From: Bryobacterales bacterium
GTDB lineage: Bacteria; Acidobacteriota; Terriglobia; Bryobacterales; Bryobacteraceae
Direction of reading: 5' to 3'
Length of the DNA stretch: 6,818 nucleotides
NCBI GenBank assembly: GCA_016880505.1
Contig: JAEHDI010000951.1
Location: forward strand, 1-6,818
A program made the position numbers and the translations under genes. Each line of letters starts with the position of its first letter. Position 1 is the stretch's first letter. The notes below the pieces were generated by a model, which worked only from the letters and a program-made list of their open reading frames with translations, searched no databases and was not told the DNA's origin. Positions 5,656 through 6,818 of the stretch are shown piece by piece.

Positions 5656-5661
5656 ATTCTA
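5656..5661 (-). promoter_or_regulatory. Candidate -10 of tadA
   Basis: On the minus strand TAGAAT (5661 down to 5656) is one base from TATAAT, and identical to the candidate minus-strand -10 of proS. A start near 5649 would leave about 29 nt before the ATG at 5620, including the GGAGGG, but only a few bases before the alternative GTG at 5641; this favours the ATG. No convincing -35 is seen. Confidence 0.3.
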
Positions 5662-5679
5662 AGATGAAATTAACACCCT

Positions 5680-6818
5680 GTGCGCTATCTCCCGTTTATC
5701 TTTAAGAACGCCTGGCGAAACCGCCGCCGTACGGCACTGACCGTGCTGAGCTTGGGAGTGTCGCTGTGTCTGCTCGGATTGCTGATGGCGATCTATCAGG
5801 CCTTCTATCTGACGGAGGCATCCCCCGAACAGGCACGGCGTCTCATCGTGCGTAACCGTGTTTCGCTGGCGGTGCCGATGCCGATCTACTACCGCGAGCG
5901 GATCCGGCAGATCCCCGGCGTTCAGGAAGTCATGATTTCGCAATGGTTCGGAGGCGTCTTTCGGGATAGCCGCGATCCGGAGAATTTTTTCGCCCGGTTC
6001 GCCGTCGAACCCGAGAAGCTGTTCACGGTTCACGGCGAAATCAGGGTGCCGGAGGACCAAAAGCGGGCGTTTCTGGCGGAGCGCACTGCCTGCGCCATCG
6101 GACGGCCGCTGGCCGAGAGGCACAACCTGAAACTCGGCGACCGCATCACGCTGAAGGGCGACATCTTTCCTGTCGACCTGGAGTTGACGGTCCGGGCCAT
6201 CTGGGAAGCGGCGCAAGACGACGAGGTGCTGTATTTCCATTGGAAATACCTGGAGGAAGGGCTCCCCAACAGGCGGCAGGGGATGGTCGGGACCTTTACC
6301 ATTCTAGCGGCCAGTCCCGACGCCGTCGGTGGAATTGCGGCAGCGGTCGACGAAACCTTCCGGAATGCGCCGTTCCAGACCCGGACGGAGACGGAGCAGG
6401 CTTTCGCGCTGAGCTTTCTGGCTTTCCTCGGCAACGTGAAGGCCTTCCTGCTGAGCATCTTCGCGGCGGTCACGTTCACCATCCTGCTGGTAAGCGCCAA
6501 CACCATGGCAATGTCGGTCCGCGAGCGAATCCGGGAAGTGGGCGTGATGAAGACGCTGGGGTTCAAGCCTGGCGGCATCATGGGAATTATCCTCGGCGAG
6601 GCTACGGTCATTTCGCTCGCCGGCGGCGTGCTCGGGTGCCTGCTGGCCTCGGGACTAGTCAGCGCCATCAGGAACGGGCCGGCGGCACTCGCGATGTTAA
6701 GGAACCTGGCCGTCGGCCCGCCGGTGGTGGCTGTATCGCTGTCAATCGCAGTGTTCGTGGGGCTGGTGAGCGCAGCAGTCCCGGCCTGGAGCGCATCCAG
6801 AACGTCGATCGTGGACGC
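5680..6818 (+). CDS. FtsX/MacB-type ABC transporter permease, C-terminus cut by window edge
   Basis: Inner-membrane permease subunit of a MacB/LolCE-like ABC transporter, the type that works with a separate ATPase to move lipoproteins, peptides or other hydrophobic substrates out of the membrane. The frame is open for 379 codons to the right edge. Order: basic FKNAWRNRRRTALTVLS (8-24), TM1 at about 19-42, a MacB-PCD-like extracytoplasmic domain (about 45-245) with LAERHNLKLGDRITLKG (144-160), then TM2 (about 253-278), the conserved cytoplasmic RERIREVGVMKTLGFKPGGI (281-300), TM3 (about 299-330) and TM4 (about 348-370). The end, PAWSASRTSIVDA, is close to the usual family C-terminus, so probably only 10-20 residues are missing. 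Start: an in-frame stop at 5671 leaves GTG 5680 as the first candidate, with a poor Shine-Dalgarno; ATG 5664 is in another frame. The partner ATPase is not in the window. The substrate is unknown. Confidence 0.92.
   Translation, partial: MRYLPFIFKNAWRNRRRTALTVLSLGVSLCLLGLLMAIYQAFYLTEASPEQARRLIVRNRVSLAVPMPIYYRERIRQIPGVQEVMISQWFGGVFRDSRDPENFFARFAVEPEKLFTVHGEIRVPEDQKRAFLAERTACAIGRPLAERHNLKLGDRITLKGDIFPVDLELTVRAIWEAAQDDEVLYFHWKYLEEGLPNRRQGMVGTFTILAASPDAVGGIAAAVDETFRNAPFQTRTETEQAFALSFLAFLGNVKAFLLSIFAAVTFTILLVSANTMAMSVRERIREVGVMKTLGFKPGGIMGIILGEATVISLAGGVLGCLLASGLVSAIRNGPAALAMLRNLAVGPPVVAVSLSIAVFVGLVSAAVPAWSASRTSIVD

Noticed and set aside
5126..5662. 178-codon plus-strand ORF opposite tadA
   Set aside because: The minus strand encodes an intact TadA with all catalytic residues; this frame shows no motifs.
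5659..6668. Two minus-strand ORFs opposite the permease
   Set aside because: The plus-strand frame is open for 379 codons with TM segments and FtsX-type motifs; it lacks only a stop because it runs off the window.

Overview
The window is a GC-rich (roughly 60% or more by eye), gene-dense bacterial chromosomal segment. It carries eight protein genes: six whole and two cut by the window ends. The proline-tRNA ligase, RpiB, GlyA and TadA are ordinary bacterial core enzymes. The base composition and the style of the two regulatory proteins in the middle resemble, from memory, Acidobacteriota of the Bryobacterales/Solibacter type. That assignment is an inference and was not tested.

Layout: (1) 1-481, minus strand, 5' part of proS, cut at the left edge. 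(2) 482-549, a short divergent promoter region built around the palindrome TAGCATGCTA. (3) 550-3485, plus strand, a tightly packed operon rpiB-glyA-glycosyltransferase: rpiB and glyA overlap by ATGA, and glyA and the glycosyltransferase abut with no gap. (4) 3519-4217, minus strand, a CI-like regulator: HTH plus an S24/LexA-like fold that lacks the catalytic Ser and Lys. (5) 4218-4461, an AT-rich intergenic region full of small palindromes. (6) 4462-5058, plus strand, a small protein with a Cys cluster (CxxCxGxG type) followed by a sigma-70-region-4-like helix-turn-helix. (7) 5059-5173, a convergent intergenic region holding a long hairpin. (8) 5174-5620, minus strand, tadA. (9) 5680-6818, plus strand, a four-TM FtsX/MacB-type ABC transporter permease cut by the right edge; it has no stop codon inside the window.

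The housekeeping genes cover translation (ProRS charging, tRNA wobble deamination), one-carbon metabolism (GlyA) and pentose phosphate isomerisation (RpiB). The stretch worth attention is 3519-5151. There two probable DNA-binding proteins are transcribed divergently from a palindrome-rich, AT-rich region, like a phage repressor/activator switch but with no other phage genes in view. A perfect 8-5-8 inverted repeat lies directly against the start of the repressor-like gene and is a good candidate operator. No tRNA, rRNA, CRISPR array, insertion sequence or riboswitch was recognised.
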